A DNA stretch of 5,409 nt from Nitrososphaerota archaeon (GTDB lineage Archaea > Thermoproteota > Nitrososphaeria > Nitrososphaerales > JACQRY01), in the NCBI GenBank assembly GCA_016206275.1, contig JACQRY010000143.1:1-5409 (forward strand). The letters are read 5' to 3'. Each line of letters begins with the position of its first letter. Position 1 is the stretch's first letter. The notes beneath the pieces are model-generated. The model ran no database searches. It was not told the origin of the DNA and saw only the letters and a list, made by a program, of their open reading frames with translations. Both the position numbers and the translations under genes were made by a program. This document shows positions 4,911 to 5,409 of this stretch, in pieces.

Positions 4911-5409
4911 ATGGGGTTGGAGACTTATCGTCCTCTTGTGGATAAACTGAGGGATGCTCTTCAACGCAAGAAGCGGGTCGAAGCCCTTTACGTGGCTATG
5001 AAGCGTGGACGAGATAATCGCGCCAAAACGATGCAGGAGTACGAGGATTTCCAAGCCTTCAGAATGCGAACCAAGGAGATGAAGCAGAACAGTATAACCA
5101 ATCTTGAACCACTTCTAGAAGAGTTCACCGTGAAAGCCAGGGAGAAGGGTGCCCATGTGTTTGTCGCTAAGGGTGCTGGTGAAGCCATGAACTATGTGAT
5201 AGATATTGCCAAAAGGCATGGAGCCAAGATCGTTGCCAAATCGAAGTCGTTGACTACCGAGGAGATTCGTTTCAACGAGCCTTTGGAGCATGCTGGTTAC
5301 AGAGTTGTGGAAACGGATCTGGGTGAAAGGATAATTCAGATCGCTGGTGAGAAACCGTTTCACTTGGTTTTTCCTGCTATTCATAAGACTAGTGAAGAGG
5401 TCGGTGAGA
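4911..5409 (+). CDS. lutB: LutB-type iron-sulfur LUD protein, 5' part only
   Basis: N-terminal 166 codons of a LutB/YkgF-family protein, which in bacteria couples oxidation of lactate to electron transfer through 4Fe-4S clusters. The visible part is the LUD domain. A charged helical N-terminus (residues 1-60) is followed by AHVFVAKGAGEAMNYVIDIA (81-100), KIVAKSKSLTTEEIRFNEPL (106-125, family KSKSMxxEEIxLNxxLE), VVETDLGERIIQIAGEKP (132-149) and the hallmark HLVFPAIHKTSEEV (151-164, family HIxxPAIHKT). The cysteine-rich ferredoxin-like region expected further on lies beyond the window; full-length members are usually about 450-480 residues, and some archaeal versions are longer fusions. It starts 2 nt after lutC with GGTGA 9 nt upstream. 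The gene order is C before B; whether lutA or a lactate permease or dehydrogenase follows cannot be seen. Confidence 0.9.
   Translation, partial: MGLETYRPLVDKLRDALQRKKRVEALYVAMKRGRDNRAKTMQEYEDFQAFRMRTKEMKQNSITNLEPLLEEFTVKAREKGAHVFVAKGAGEAMNYVIDIAKRHGAKIVAKSKSLTTEEIRFNEPLEHAGYRVVETDLGERIIQIAGEKPFHLVFPAIHKTSEEVGE

Noticed and set aside
1..5409. Mobile element, CRISPR array, toxin-antitoxin or defence system
   Set aside because: No transposase, integrase, spaced direct repeats, small paired toxin-like genes or defence domains are seen on either strand; all main genes belong to known metabolic or housekeeping families.

Overview
This 5.4 kb window looks like ordinary archaeal chromosome. The clearest evidence is a complete archaeal/eukaryal-type class I release factor (aRF1, with NIKS and GGQ motifs and a C-terminal four-cysteine site) and an archaemetzincin, a protease family shared by archaea and eukaryotes. 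TATA-like boxes near -28 and near-leaderless starts fit this. Mixed base composition, heavy AGG/AGA arginine use and an acyl-CoA dehydrogenase next to LutB/LutC-type genes would suit a TACK-lineage archaeon such as a bathyarchaeal or thaumarchaeal relative. That placement is an inference I cannot confirm by eye.

Layout from left to right. Bases 1-1065 (minus) hold an acyl-CoA dehydrogenase that runs off the left edge, lacking its C-terminus. A 138-nt divergent promoter region separates it from a complete Y-family DNA polymerase (dinB, 1204-2298, plus). A 211-nt spacer follows, with a perfect 10-bp inverted repeat (2315-2324 / 2389-2398), a TATA-like element and a doubtful 48-codon ORF. The aRF1 gene (2510-3760, plus) comes next and converges, with only 3 nt between stop codons, on an archaemetzincin gene (3764-4333, minus). 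The archaemetzincin is head-to-head with a LutC-type LUD-domain gene (4324-4908, plus), and the annotated start regions overlap by 10 nt. A LutB-type gene begins 2 nt after lutC and runs off the right edge.

How the genes relate: lutC-lutB is a convincing two-gene transcription unit, probably for oxidation of lactate or another 2-hydroxyacid. The acyl-CoA dehydrogenase is a separate flavoenzyme of acyl-CoA metabolism. dinB (translesion synthesis), prf1 (translation termination) and amzA (zinc protease) are single genes with no evident functional link. I see no mobile element, CRISPR array, tRNA or rRNA. I found no convincing sign of a novel system. The items most worth a second look are start-site architecture: the dinB TTG start with an overlapping mini-ORF, the amzA/lutC head-to-head overlap, and the structured leader before prf1.
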